This document shows, piece after piece, positions 51,301 to 60,188 of a stretch of DNA of 64,000 bases; positions within the stretch are counted from its first letter, which is position 1; the number at the start of each line of letters is the position of its first letter. The stretch comes from Bacillota bacterium (lineage in GTDB: Bacteria > Bacillota > Clostridia > Oscillospirales > Acutalibacteraceae): positions 1 through 64,000 of the forward strand of contig JAEZGM010000021.1 in assembly GCA_023416955.1 (NCBI GenBank), written 5' to 3'. The notes beneath the pieces are model-generated. The model was not told the origin of the DNA. It was given only the letters and a program-made list of their open reading frames with translations, and searched no databases. Made by a program: the position numbers and the translations under genes.

Positions 51301-54208
51301 CTGCCGGGTCAGCGGTATCGTCCCACATCCCGAAGCTGGTGGTAGTTCCTTCCATGCCCGAACGGTCACCCTTCCAGAAGCCGGAACCGATCACAGCCCA
51401 GGTGATATTATAGCCCTCGTTCAGGTAATCCTGAACGGTGCTCATTACGTTTGACTGATAAGCGTTCCAGCCAAGCGCGCCGAAGGCTTCCCAGCCGAGT
51501 CCGAACATTTCGTAATGAGGCTTTGTATCCTCATAGCTCTCCTGATTTCGGACATTGCGGTAATCCTGATAAATTTGTTTCATGTCGCCGAAAAAGTAAT
51601 ACAGTGTGGTGACTTTATCGGTTTCCAGAACACCGAGCCGGGTTTCATTTGCGTTGATTACCACGCGCTTGTCCGCTTCTTCAAACAGAACCTGCGCAAA
51701 TTCCCGCTGCGGCGCTATGGAAAAATTAGAAATAAAACGGATTGGGCCGCCGTTCTGGTTGGTAAAGCTGCCCGCGGCTGTACGGTTTACGCCGAAAACG
51801 TTTGTGCTGGAACGCACACTTTCACCGGTATCGGTTACCACACCATAGTCACCGAGTCCGTACATGGGGTTGATGTTGCCTTCTACTCTGCAGTCGATGG
51901 TATATTTGTTTGATGAGTCTGTGGGAGGCGTGTCCGGATTTTGGGCGGGGTCGCCGTCATAGGAGATGCTGCCTGTTCCCGTTACGGTCCATTTCGACAA
52001 GTCTCCGTCAAATGTGTCACTGAAGGAGGCCGCGCCCGTGACAGAAAAGTTATCCACTTTCGCAACAGTCGTACTGGCCATTACCCCCGCGGTTCCTTTT
52101 GCAAATGCGCTGTCGGTGCTTTGCAGGATCTGAGCCCCGTCTATGTAGCAGATAATGCTGTTTCCGTTTAATTCGGCCTTTAGGTTATAGAATTTATTAT
52201 AGTAATAGTCAAAGGGGACTTCCTGAAGAATGGTTTCTGTACCATTCTGTTTTTTAATCAGTGAAACAGTGCCTAATTTTAAGAATCCGAAGCGGTAATA
52301 GTTGTTGTTGTCAGTATAACGCATGACCAGTGAATTCGATGTTTGTTCGTCGTTCATTGTAAAACTGGTGTCTGCGCTGACAGAATAATCGCCCCATTGT
52401 GTACCGCCCGTAACCACTGCGGAAGATGCTGAACCCGCATTTAAAAGGAGGTATTGATTTGTCAGTGTTGCATCAGGGTTTTCAGAACGCTTTTCCGTTT
52501 TGAGCTCCATCGTGGTTTTATCCACAGTTCCATCCAAGTCGGACTCTTCTGTGAAATCTTCCGAAACCTCGGATAAAGTTTTACAGTCAAAATCATTCTG
52601 ATAATAAATGTCGGAAGGGTCGTTGTTGCTGTAAACTTTAATGTCGTCAATACAGGCGTAGTCGTCATAAACACGGAATCCGCATCCGCCCAGAAGAGAT
52701 GCGTCCGGCGCCCCGCTGTCGTTTGCGTCAAACATCAGCTGGTCGTTTAAATAGCCTTTGATGCTTTTTCCCGCAACCACCATTTTCATATGGTACCATT
52801 GATTCGGTTGAATACCCGTTATTGTTTTGTCGCCGATTGTTGTAGCGGCGCTTGGACCGTTTAGCCGTTTCATTGCTGTATTTCCGTTTTTCAAGTAAAA
52901 CAAATGGTACGTATTAAAATTGTTGTAGTGAGAAAAAATTCCGTTGCTGCTTTTTGTATCCGTTTTATTTTCAAACCGCAGTCGGGATTCAAAAGTGTAA
53001 TTGTCGTCCGGAATATCAGCGCTGGCCAATTTTTTTACCGATACAGCGGTCAGGCTGGACGGCTTAATATACAGGTATGTATTGATATTCGGATCATATG
53101 CCGGTATTGGCGTAACGGTGCCGTCCGTGGCAACATGCTCGGCAGAACTGCTTCCGAGCATGGTTTCCCATTTTGTGTGCTGCCATCCGGCAATACCGTC
53201 CGTGTTTTCAAAATCCAGATTGGCGTAGGTCGTTACCCCGTCGTTGCTGGAAACGGTAATGTTGTCAAAGCTGGCATTAGCTTTGTCCGCTCTCAATCCG
53301 CAGCCGCCCGTAAGCTGCGCACTGGTTGCGGCGCTGTCCGTCGCACTGAAAACCAGCACATCGTCAATATAACATTTTATGGTCTTTCCTGCTGTGACCA
53401 TTTTAAGGCGGTACCATGTGTTCGCCGTGATCGTGAGCGATTTACCCTCATTGGTTATTGAACTGCTCAGATCTGCCGTGGTTGTTCCCAGCCGCTTCAA
53501 ACCGATTGACCCGACTTTAATATAAAAAAGATGGAAAGCGTTGTTTGCGTTGTAGTGGGAAAAGATTCCGACCGAAGTGGTGCTGCCGGAGTCCAATTTA
53601 ATGTCGGATTCAATGGTATAGTCATTGAGTAAATTGGGAGCTACCAGCCGCTCCACTGTTGCGTTCAATGAATCGTTCTTTCCCAGAACATGCAGGTAAC
53701 CGCCTGTTTCCGAGGAAGTAAGCATAGCGGCCTGCACGGAGGAATCCTTGTATCCGGCTGCCTGAATTTCCGGCAGGTTACTGATCAGCTTTCTAACCTC
53801 ACTACCCGCTTTCGGGGCAACAGAAAATTTCACATAGTGGTCAAACAGCTTGATGCTGACGTCTGCTTTGTCGCCGTTTGTATTTGTCACTTCAAAATTT
53901 GCGGTGTCACCCTCCAGTCCTTTGAAAATGGTGGAACTTACCTCATAGACAGTCCCGCCCGCTTTTCCAAAACAGATGCCGGAAGACGAATGCATGTCGG
54001 CATATGCGGTCCCGTTGTCAGGGCGGTAGAACCCATACCGAAACCCGTTTTTCGCGACCTTTACGGTGTAGTTGGGCGTGTGAATCACGACGGTGTCTCC
54101 GTCAGTCGCCGTAAATTTTGATTCCGCCATTGCTGACAGGCTCAGGCTGCTCAACAGAATGAGCAATGATAGGATTACCGCAAAAGTTGACTTAAGACAT
54201 TTTTTCAT
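48317..54208 (-). CDS. Giant surface-anchored GH31 glycoside hydrolase, multidomain
   Basis: A 1963-residue extracellular enzyme. A signal peptide (about 1-28) and a beta domain are followed by three LamG/concanavalin-like domains at about 185-320, 388-530 and 585-725. The first two are clear duplicates sharing GIFSHYN, FHLFYxKxG and the ending GGCGxR. The GH31 alpha-glucosidase-type barrel spans about 890-1340, with nucleophile Asp1090 in GVDGFKEDT and DVYLPEGKWIDYSTGETF after it. Then come a bacterial Ig-like domain (about 1435-1530), FIVAR-type helical repeats (about 1545-1695), a beta domain, a Ser-rich linker, a membrane helix and RRKRL. There is no LPXTG, so it is membrane-anchored. ATG at 54208 follows GGGAGG. 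Confidence 0.88.
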   Translation of the reverse strand: MKKCLKSTFAVILSLLILLSSLSLSAMAESKFTATDGDTVVIHTPNYTVKVAKNGFRYGFYRPDNGTAYADMHSSSGICFGKAGGTVYEVSSTIFKGLEGDTANFEVTNTNGDKADVSIKLFDHYVKFSVAPKAGSEVRKLISNLPEIQAAGYKDSSVQAAMLTSSETGGYLHVLGKNDSLNATVERLVAPNLLNDYTIESDIKLDSGSTTSVGIFSHYNANNAFHLFYIKVGSIGLKRLGTTTADLSSSITNEGKSLTITANTWYRLKMVTAGKTIKCYIDDVLVFSATDSAATSAQLTGGCGLRADKANASFDNITVSSNDGVTTYANLDFENTDGIAGWQHTKWETMLGSSSAEHVATDGTVTPIPAYDPNINTYLYIKPSSLTAVSVKKLASADIPDDNYTFESRLRFENKTDTKSSNGIFSHYNNFNTYHLFYLKNGNTAMKRLNGPSAATTIGDKTITGIQPNQWYHMKMVVAGKSIKGYLNDQLMFDANDSGAPDASLLGGCGFRVYDDYACIDDIKVYSNNDPSDIYYQNDFDCKTLSEVSEDFTEESDLDGTVDKTTMELKTEKRSENPDATLTNQYLLLNAGSASSAVVTGGTQWGDYSVSADTSFTMNDEQTSNSLVMRYTDNNNYYRFGFLKLGTVSLIKKQNGTETILQEVPFDYYYNKFYNLKAELNGNSIICYIDGAQILQSTDSAFAKGTAGVMASTTVAKVDNFSVTGAASFSDTFDGDLSKWTVTGTGSISYDGDPAQNPDTPPTDSSNKYTIDCRVEGNINPMYGLGDYGVVTDTGESVRSSTNVFGVNRTAAGSFTNQNGGPIRFISNFSIAPQREFAQVLFEEADKRVVINANETRLGVLETDKVTTLYYFFGDMKQIYQDYRNVRNQESYEDTKPHYEMFGLGWEAFGALGWNAYQSNVMSTVQDYLNEGYNITWAVIGSGFWKGDRSGMEGTTTSFGMWDDTADPAGRNDTAQGMPNPRFPDPAGIKTFFKDKDIKLLLGLRVHLKLPASLGGDWHPEVDGNFVNEALAKGYFLKNEDGSLMKIHAKYPTGNRERGLTAYIDGGNPNALEWYRKNAGLWGVDGFKEDTMVLNNDRTYHDGNWNRILSYMIDKDDSVMIMRNGAYSLSGDILRINDANYGTNNNSFNSSPDRMPINTLAYAASGVSNVYPDIIGGTGGTITDKNYQKYLVRNAQFAALNPSASIGINALKMNNDAYKQATFNAINWHSTYAPYIYDAALKSWKTGYPYSLTPLYIAYPNDDHVGKMANTTDRQYEWLLGESLLAAPQFGTDFLTADTRDVYLPEGKWIDYSTGETFEGPTLLKDRAHPIDNIPAFVGGKGVLVGEDMQNKGNYFVEVFPIANNGSTYDYTYIDGKTTSKIVNNNTGWSAETLEVRDTTDNKTISFTSNTVNHSIKFAYQAGHNYELSGGLEAGSLKSVTAQCTKTQLTAGQTASISLSNATNNDGTPASLTDAVIQYQSSDGSVVSVSNTGALSAIKAGAADIWATVTLNNKSGNPVTVQTNKVHITVSKAASGGNGGGGGGTSAPPLTLDKSTLENAISSIAKTIPSADLIGSYEGQYPASAVTALQNAIAAAQKALNAATTQKEIETALSALQKAKSAFESGKITLNRASLTKALESAQKISGNYTTASMKAFQTALNAALSVQSSAKATQKQIDDAQTALAKALKQLTPLSSAAVSPGKANTAQPVQNTNNSIPKTVLTGDDFINRIANQQNNDIVSVNVSQKFSIDKDVFERLQNQSKKSVVFDGGWYKWQFNGSELSGSALNGSQLDTRIDQTSPKADAISKLTGATGFTNLHFSYEGKLPGKATIQVKIPKYAGKSVFAYYYNPEKNMLETIQSDIPVDADGWLKFDIEHCSDYVISESKIDGAATESSGSVTASSSSAISSAAPSSAAESSSAIASSPSNSESQNNSGTVIAIICILIIAAAAGFVVLQRRKRL

Positions 54209-54382
54209 AATTTCCTCCCGTTTCTTTACCGGTGTAATTTGCAATTCCAATTTTTGCTTTACCGGTTGTTATGCGGTCAACCTTATGTGTGGATTGACCA
54301 GATATTTTCAACATTTTGCATATGCATTATAAAAAATACAATATATGTCGTCAATTAAATATAAAATCCTTAATAATTATTG

Positions 54383-54429
54383 TAAAAATATTAATAGTAA
54401 TTTTATAAATCGTCTAAAAATATTAATAG
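54383..54429. promoter_or_regulatory. 15-bp direct repeat, candidate YesN-type operator
   Basis: TAAAAATATTAATAG occurs perfectly at 54383-54397 and 54415-54429, 32 bp start to start (three helical turns). AraC-type response regulators bind such tandem half-sites. It lies 75 bp upstream of the FAD operon promoter and faces the GH31 gene on the other side. Confidence 0.55.
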
Positions 54430-54503
54430 ATTTGCTGATCGGGTGAACTAATTCTCAAAAATATCCGAATTGTTTGAACATTACTTACAATTTTTACATT
54501 TTA

Positions 54504-54531
54504 TTGACTGTAGTCCTCAAATTTATATAAT
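54504..54531 (+). promoter_or_regulatory. Promoter of FAD oxidoreductase/ABC operon
   Basis: TTGACT (54504-54509), 16 bases, consensus TATAAT (54526-54531), about 72 bases upstream of the start codon. Confidence 0.75.
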
Positions 54532-54602
54532 CAAGTCGTACGGTATGAAACACAGTCGCTGTTTCGATGGTAAATCTCGAAATGCAGAGGGGGATATGCA
54601 GA

Positions 54603-56768
54603 ATGGAAACGTTCGAATTTGATGTAGTTGTCGCGGGCGGCGGAGTCTCCGGAGTGTGTGCAGCAATCACTTCCGCGCGGGCGGGTGCAAAAACAGCATT
54701 GATCCAGAACAGACCCGTGCTGGGCGGCAACTCCAGCAGCGAAATCAGAGTCTGGACAAGGGGTTCCGTCGGCGGAGGCACCATTTTTGCAGAGGAAATG
54801 GGAGTCTTGGGCGAACTCAAACTCCATAACTATAAAATCAACCCGGATTTCAATCCGGTTCTATGGGATGAAGCACTTTTTGATAAGGTATACTGCGAAA
54901 AGAATATTCAAATTTTTCTCAATACGAATATTACAGACGTAACAATGCAGAATACGGATAAAATCGATTCAGTTGTTGCTTATCAGCTTGCATCCGGAAG
55001 AGAAATACGATTTAAAAGCGCGATGTTCGTAGATGCGACAGGCGATGGTACAATCGGCTGGCTCGCGGGAGTGAACTTCCGCTTTGGCCGTGAAGACCAG
55101 TCGGAATACGGCGAAAGCCTGACTCCGAAGGTCAAAGACCGCAACGTGCTCGGAAGTTCAATCATGTTTCAGTATAAAGATGAAGGTAAACCAATTCCGT
55201 TTAAAAAACCGGATTATGCTTACGATATTCCCTATATTGAAAAACTGCTCAACAAGGGCGGCCGTGTAGTAAATGAAAAAATGAACGGCTGCGATTACTG
55301 GTGGGTTGAGTTTGGCGGTACGCGCGACACCATTCTGGAAAATCAGGAAATCGGAATTGAGCTGAAAAAACTGGTTCTGGGTATTTGGAATTACATAAAG
55401 AATTCCGGGAAGTTTGATGCTGACACGCTTACGCTGGAGTGGATAGGTCAGATGCCCGGCAAACGGGAATCAAGGCGTTTTGTCGGGGAATACACGCTGA
55501 CGCAGAACGATGTGGAACAGGGACAGACTTTTTCGGACGCGGTCTGTTATGGCGGATGGTACATGGACTTTCACCCCAGTGATGGAATCTATTCCGAGGA
55601 TAGCTTCTGCCGCCAGATTCCTGTCCATTCGTACAATATCCCCATGCGGTGTCTGTACACTTCAAAAATGGATAATTTATTGTTTGCGGGTCGGAATATC
55701 AGTGTCAGCCACGCGGCTTTTTCCTCCACACGGATCATGGATACCTGCGGAATGGTCGGTCAGGCGTCAGGCCAAATAGCATCGTTTTGCGCGCTCGAAA
55801 AATGCACCCCCCATGAAGCAAACCAAAAATATAGTAATGACATTCAGCAGAAACTGCTGAAAAACGATATGACGATCTGGGGACTGAAAAATACGGACGA
55901 AGCCGATTTGGCGCGCACGGCAAGCATCGCTTGTTCCGAAACCAGAGTTCCGGAGAATTTGAAGGGTGAAAGCTATTCCGATCTTTCCGACGATACTTTC
56001 CTTGTTTGCCCGGTCACCAAAGAAAATGCCAGAATCAGCATTGCGGCTGCGTGCGGCAAAGACACAGTGCTGGAATACAGCGTGTACCAGTCCCGCCTGC
56101 CTTCCAGAATTATTAACGGTGCCTTGGTTGGCAGCTATAAAGTATCCGTTCATCAGGGGCAGGAAAATATTGAAATTGATTTGTCAGCCGTGGCAAACCC
56201 GACGTATACAAAAATCGTATTTCAGGATAATCAGGATGTTAAAATCCGAACCTCCTCTGACAGCCTGACGGGTTTTCTGCTTGGGCGCAAAGAACGCTCA
56301 GCCTTTGACAATCCCTGTGTTTCCGCTTTGAATTGTGTGGATTATGGGTGCGAGAATGTAGTCAATGGATATAACCGGATTGAATACGGCGCGAATCTTT
56401 GGAGCTCGGGCAGCCTTGAAAAGGCCCAGTGGCTTGAGTTTGCGTGGGAACAGGCGAAAGAAGTCTCAGAAATCAGACTGACTTTTAACCCGGACTTATC
56501 CAGTGAAATTCCAAGTTCGATTTCCAAAGTATCCAACGATCACCACGGATTTACACGCGGCAAGGATCCCATCGCGGTATTAACAGAGGCATTTCGTGTG
56601 GAAGTTCATCAAAACGGCGAATGGAAGGAAGCAACTTCCGTCCAGAATAATACGGAGCGGCTCTGTGTTGTGAATTTCCCAAGGCAGAAGGCGGACAAGG
56701 TTCGTATTTATTTTGACAGGACATACGGTTCCTCATATGCTGAAGTGTTTGAAGTCAGGATTTATTAA
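54603..56768 (+). CDS. FAD-dependent oxidoreductase with C-terminal discoidin-like domain
   Basis: A 721-residue protein. The N-terminal FAD-binding motif FDVVVAGGGVSGVCAAITSA (residues 5-24) is followed by NRPVLGGNSSSEIRVW, typical of the FAD_oxidored/GIDA-like family seen in glycan-use loci. The mid-region LLFAGRNISVSHAAFSSTR closes the FAD site. The last 150 residues (ENVVNGYNRIEYGANLWSSG onward) are a discoidin or F5/8C-like beta domain. There is no signal peptide. It probably oxidises a sugar or sugar-linked group inside the cell; the substrate is unknown. ATG at 54603 follows GAGGGGG. It heads the ABC operon. Confidence 0.8.
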   Translation: METFEFDVVVAGGGVSGVCAAITSARAGAKTALIQNRPVLGGNSSSEIRVWTRGSVGGGTIFAEEMGVLGELKLHNYKINPDFNPVLWDEALFDKVYCEKNIQIFLNTNITDVTMQNTDKIDSVVAYQLASGREIRFKSAMFVDATGDGTIGWLAGVNFRFGREDQSEYGESLTPKVKDRNVLGSSIMFQYKDEGKPIPFKKPDYAYDIPYIEKLLNKGGRVVNEKMNGCDYWWVEFGGTRDTILENQEIGIELKKLVLGIWNYIKNSGKFDADTLTLEWIGQMPGKRESRRFVGEYTLTQNDVEQGQTFSDAVCYGGWYMDFHPSDGIYSEDSFCRQIPVHSYNIPMRCLYTSKMDNLLFAGRNISVSHAAFSSTRIMDTCGMVGQASGQIASFCALEKCTPHEANQKYSNDIQQKLLKNDMTIWGLKNTDEADLARTASIACSETRVPENLKGESYSDLSDDTFLVCPVTKENARISIAAACGKDTVLEYSVYQSRLPSRIINGALVGSYKVSVHQGQENIEIDLSAVANPTYTKIVFQDNQDVKIRTSSDSLTGFLLGRKERSAFDNPCVSALNCVDYGCENVVNGYNRIEYGANLWSSGSLEKAQWLEFAWEQAKEVSEIRLTFNPDLSSEIPSSISKVSNDHHGFTRGKDPIAVLTEAFRVEVHQNGEWKEATSVQNNTERLCVVNFPRQKADKVRIYFDRTYGSSYAEVFEVRIY

Positions 56769-56807
56769 TTGAAATATTACATTGACACGAAAGGAAAGAA
56801 CAGCAGA

Positions 56808-57698
56808 ATGACAAAACGAAAACATCACGGGATTCGACTGTCCGACGGAGCGGTGGGATTCATTCTGGCAGCACCGGCACTTGCAATCTTTATTGCCGTC
56901 ATCCTTTACCCGTTCCTGAACTCCATTTTTATGAGCTTTACAAATAAATCGCTCATGAACTCCAGTTTTAAAATGGTTGGCTTCAGCAACTACGCGAAAG
57001 TATTTGCGGACCCCACCTTTGCGAAGACGTTTATGAATACGGGGATATTTGTCTTTTTCTCAACACTCTGCCCGTTTGTACTTGGCTTTATTTGGGCGGT
57101 CATACTGAACAACAAGTTCAAGGGCGCGGGAATACTGCGCGGTATTACACTGATCAACTGGATCGTCCCCGGTGCTTCCATTAGTTTCTTATGGTCGTTC
57201 ATTTTCGACTATAACCACGGTATCATGAACGAATTACTTCGCTCCCTCGGGATTATTACACAGAATGTGAACTGGCTGGGAGAAAGTTCAACAGCAATGA
57301 TTGTTGTTATAGTTGCCAGAACATGGCAGATGCTTCCGTGGTATATGGCTTTTCTGACCGGCGGTCTGCAGGGAGTGCCGCAAGAGCAGATTGAAGCGGC
57401 CAGAATTGACGGAGCCAACAATCTTAAGGTTCTCCGTCATGTCGTTATTCCCGGAATGAAATCCATGATTACCATCGTTTTGGTGCTTGGCATTATTGGG
57501 AACCTGCAGCATTTCGACATTCCTCAGGTTATGACTTCCGGCGGCCCGGCGGGCGCAACTACGCTGTTCTCCATTCTGGTTTACAACAAGGCGTTTGTCA
57601 GCTACAAGGTCGGCATGGCCGCGACGATCGGTACAATCTGGGCTGTTTTGCTGGCGGCTTTCAGTTTCTTCTATTCGCGCAGCACATCGAAGAATTGA
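56808..57698 (+). CDS. Carbohydrate ABC transporter permease, MalF-type
   Basis: About 296 residues with six membrane segments, the first being GAVGFILAAPALAIFIAVIL. The EAA loop is IEAARIDGANNLKVLRHVV near residue 205. LQHFDIPQVMTSGGPAGATT is the typical stretch after helix 5 in CUT1 permeases. The frame can extend back to a TTG at 56769, but ATG 56808 is preferred. It follows the FAD gene with only a short gap and precedes its MalG-type partner by 10 bases. Confidence 0.9.
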   Translation: MTKRKHHGIRLSDGAVGFILAAPALAIFIAVILYPFLNSIFMSFTNKSLMNSSFKMVGFSNYAKVFADPTFAKTFMNTGIFVFFSTLCPFVLGFIWAVILNNKFKGAGILRGITLINWIVPGASISFLWSFIFDYNHGIMNELLRSLGIITQNVNWLGESSTAMIVVIVARTWQMLPWYMAFLTGGLQGVPQEQIEAARIDGANNLKVLRHVVIPGMKSMITIVLVLGIIGNLQHFDIPQVMTSGGPAGATTLFSILVYNKAFVSYKVGMAATIGTIWAVLLAAFSFFYSRSTSKN

Positions 57699-57708
57699 GG
57701 AGGACATC

Positions 57709-58539
57709 ATGTTTCAAAAAACACGAAGCTATAAATTTGTCATTGCTTTCTTCAGCATAACGATTGGAATATTTGTTATCTTCCCGCTTCTTTGGATGCT
57801 GAACACGGCGTTAAAACCTTCGACCGAAACCTTTACGCTGTCACTGTTCTTTTCAAACCCGACTTTAAAGAATTTTCAGAGTGTTCTGTTTGACAAAGAT
57901 ATCCTGACGAATCTGGGCAACAGCTTATTTGTTTCTTTTATCAGCAGCTTTGCGGGAACGCTGGTATCCATGTTTGCAGGATTCAGCTTTTCAAAGTTTC
58001 GCTATAAAGGCAAAACCGTCTCCATGTCGATTATCATGATGGCGCAGGCATTCCCGCAGGCGATTCTGCTTCTTACCCTTTATATCATGATGCAGCAGAT
58101 GAAAATGGACGGCAGCTATTTTGCATTAATCCTTTCGTACATAGCCTTTATCCTGCCGGTCGGCACATGGTCGCTGAAAGCATATTTTGATCAGCTGCCC
58201 GATGCGCTGATCGAATCCGCAAAAATCGACGGTGCGGGCTGGATTCGAATCACTTTCCAGATTATCTTCCCGTTGGCGATCCCGGGCGCTATTTCCACTG
58301 CCATTTACGGTTTCGTCTGGAGCTGGAACGACCTGCTGTATTCATTGACTCTTGTTACCGACGCAAGCAGAAGAACACTCGCTCCGGGATTGGTCATGAA
58401 GTATATGGGCGAGTTCACAAACAACTGGTCCCAGATGATGGCGGCATCCATTTTTGTTTCCATTCCTGTTACTCTGATCTTTATATTCCTGCAGAAATAT
58501 TTCATCAGTGGCCTGACTTCGGGAGCTGTAAAGGGCTGA
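57709..58539 (+). CDS. Carbohydrate ABC transporter permease, MalG-type
   Basis: A 276-residue CUT1 permease with six helices. The first is FFSITIGIFVIFPLLWMLNT and the EAA loop DALIESAKIDGAGWIRITFQ lies near residue 165. The end LQKYFISGLTSGAVKG is the classic MalG C-terminus. ATG follows AGGAGG by 5 bases. The binding-protein gene is 84 bases downstream in the same operon. Confidence 0.92.
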   Translation: MFQKTRSYKFVIAFFSITIGIFVIFPLLWMLNTALKPSTETFTLSLFFSNPTLKNFQSVLFDKDILTNLGNSLFVSFISSFAGTLVSMFAGFSFSKFRYKGKTVSMSIIMMAQAFPQAILLLTLYIMMQQMKMDGSYFALILSYIAFILPVGTWSLKAYFDQLPDALIESAKIDGAGWIRITFQIIFPLAIPGAISTAIYGFVWSWNDLLYSLTLVTDASRRTLAPGLVMKYMGEFTNNWSQMMAASIFVSIPVTLIFIFLQKYFISGLTSGAVKG

Positions 58540-58623
58540 CGGCTGTTCGGTTTCATGTAAGGAATATGGATAAATGCGGCAATAAAGCTGCGAACTTTAT
58601 AGGAAAGAAAGGTAAGGAAATTT

Positions 58624-59943
58624 ATGAGAGCAAAAAGAATTTTAGCATTCTGCATGGCTTGCGGCATCGCGGTTGCATCCAGCGGCTGCGGTTCTTCAGG
58701 AGCTGCAAGCGGCACCGGCAGCACGGCGGCTTCTTCATCAACATCCGCATCAAGCAAGGCGCTTGAACCGGCTGATTTGGTTTGGGCCGGCTGGTCGGGG
58801 GAGGAAAAAAGCACAAAAGACATTATCAACGAAATGATCTCCTCCTACAACTCAAAGGGCGGGTCCCAGGTCAGCTGGGTGGGGTGGCCGTGGGCTAACA
58901 CGCAGCAGCAGCTGATTATCCGCAATCAGGGATCCGAAGCGCTCGATGTTGCACAGGTCGATATCGGCATGTTCGGCGCACTGTCAGAAATGGGCGTTTT
59001 GGCAGACATGAACGACCTTATGGGTAAGGATTACCTTGAGAAGAATTACGACGAAGCAGCGCTGAAGGTTGGTCAGGTTGACGGAAAACAGTTGGCAATG
59101 CCGTGGTCAATCGCATCTATCAATATGGTTTACAACCCAACTCTTTTGAAGTCTGTAGGTTATAACGAGCCCCCAAAAACAATCGCAGAGTTTGAAGATT
59201 GCATGAAAAAACTGAAGGAAAAGGATAAGAATCTGATTCCTTACGGCGTAGCAACAAAAGATGCCACCATGGCAACCGACTTCCAGCCCTGGCTGTGGAC
59301 ATTCGGCGGCAGCGTGCTGAAAGACGGCCAGCCGTCCCTCAGCTCCGACGCGGGACAGAAAGTGACGGAATGGTATAAATCTCTGCTCGACAAAGGCTAT
59401 ATTCAGATGAACATTACCCGTGCCGATGCAAGACAGCTTTTCGCACAGGGCAAGATTGCTTTCTATGATGATGCCATTTCCGCAAAGGGCGTGGCAATTT
59501 CCAACGGAATCGACAAGTCTGACCTTAATAATAAGATTAAGCCGATGGCAAGACCGGTACTGAAAGACGGCGATACACCGCAGGCTTCCATGTGGGGGCA
59601 TCTGCTGGTGGTCTTTAAGAAATCCCAGCATCAGGAACAGGCGACCGATTTTATTAAGCACGTCGTCAGCTATGATCAGTCCATCAAATATTTCAGCAGT
59701 AACGGCATGCTTCCTGTTCTGAAAGACGCGCTTGCCGGTGATGCGGTTAAGGGTGACCCGTGGGCAAATACCTGGGTTCAGCTGACCAAATCCGGAAAGA
59801 CGCTTGAATTTGCCACGATGAGCAACAGCGGCGAGCTCAATAATGTTCTGGTCGAAGAACTTCAGGGAATACTCCTTGGGGAAAAGAAAATTCCGGATGC
59901 GTTAAAATCCGCGGACGACCGGCTGGCCAGTTCATTGTCGTAA
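58624..59943 (+). CDS. Extracellular sugar-binding lipoprotein
   Basis: A 439-residue solute-binding protein of the CUT1 family. The signal ends in lipobox ASSGCG (Cys near residue 22), then a Ser/Ala-rich linker of about 30 residues. The mature domain starts LEPADLVWAGWSGEEKSTKD and includes QLAMPWSIASINMVYNPTLL near residue 157, which lines the ligand cleft in this family. It serves the two permeases upstream. The ligand is probably the product of the GH31 enzyme, by context only. Confidence 0.9.
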   Translation: MRAKRILAFCMACGIAVASSGCGSSGAASGTGSTAASSSTSASSKALEPADLVWAGWSGEEKSTKDIINEMISSYNSKGGSQVSWVGWPWANTQQQLIIRNQGSEALDVAQVDIGMFGALSEMGVLADMNDLMGKDYLEKNYDEAALKVGQVDGKQLAMPWSIASINMVYNPTLLKSVGYNEPPKTIAEFEDCMKKLKEKDKNLIPYGVATKDATMATDFQPWLWTFGGSVLKDGQPSLSSDAGQKVTEWYKSLLDKGYIQMNITRADARQLFAQGKIAFYDDAISAKGVAISNGIDKSDLNNKIKPMARPVLKDGDTPQASMWGHLLVVFKKSQHQEQATDFIKHVVSYDQSIKYFSSNGMLPVLKDALAGDAVKGDPWANTWVQLTKSGKTLEFATMSNSGELNNVLVEELQGILLGEKKIPDALKSADDRLASSLS

Positions 59944-60000
59944 ACTACATAAGAAAAGGATTATCCTGTGCGGCTTTGCCGTACGGGATATTTCCCGTTA

Positions 60001-60105
60001 TATAGTCAGTTCATTTGAAAGCAGAACCAATCTCCAGGCATAAAATCCATAGATCAAACATTTTACGCTTGGAGATTGGGTGTTTTCTAAAGTAAACTGA
60101 CTATA
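60001..60105. repeat. MITE-like element, TAGTCAG family, copy B
   Basis: A 105-bp near-complete inverted repeat with ends TATAGTCAGTT (60001-60011) and AACTGACTATA (60095-60105). The arms extend about 50 bases inward with further matches such as CAATCTCCA and GGAGATTG. It lies between the binding-protein gene and the histidine kinase gene. The same family occurs at 36749-36819. The TA ends fit a TA-targeting (IS630/Tc1-like) element; in RNA it would be a long hairpin and may act as a terminator. Confidence 0.75.
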
Positions 60106-60188
60106 GAAATTTTTATTTCTTTTATATTTTATAGGTTTTTTCCTGATATGGTAGAATAGTATCAGTCTTTCCAGTGGAGGGGTTCACA

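Larger units (their letters stand above)
54209..54602. other. Divergent control region of the GH31/FAD locus
   Basis: A 394-bp AT-rich gap without a gene. It contains a 15-bp direct repeat (54383-54397 and 54415-54429) and the promoter of the FAD/ABC operon at 54504-54531. Confidence 0.6.
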
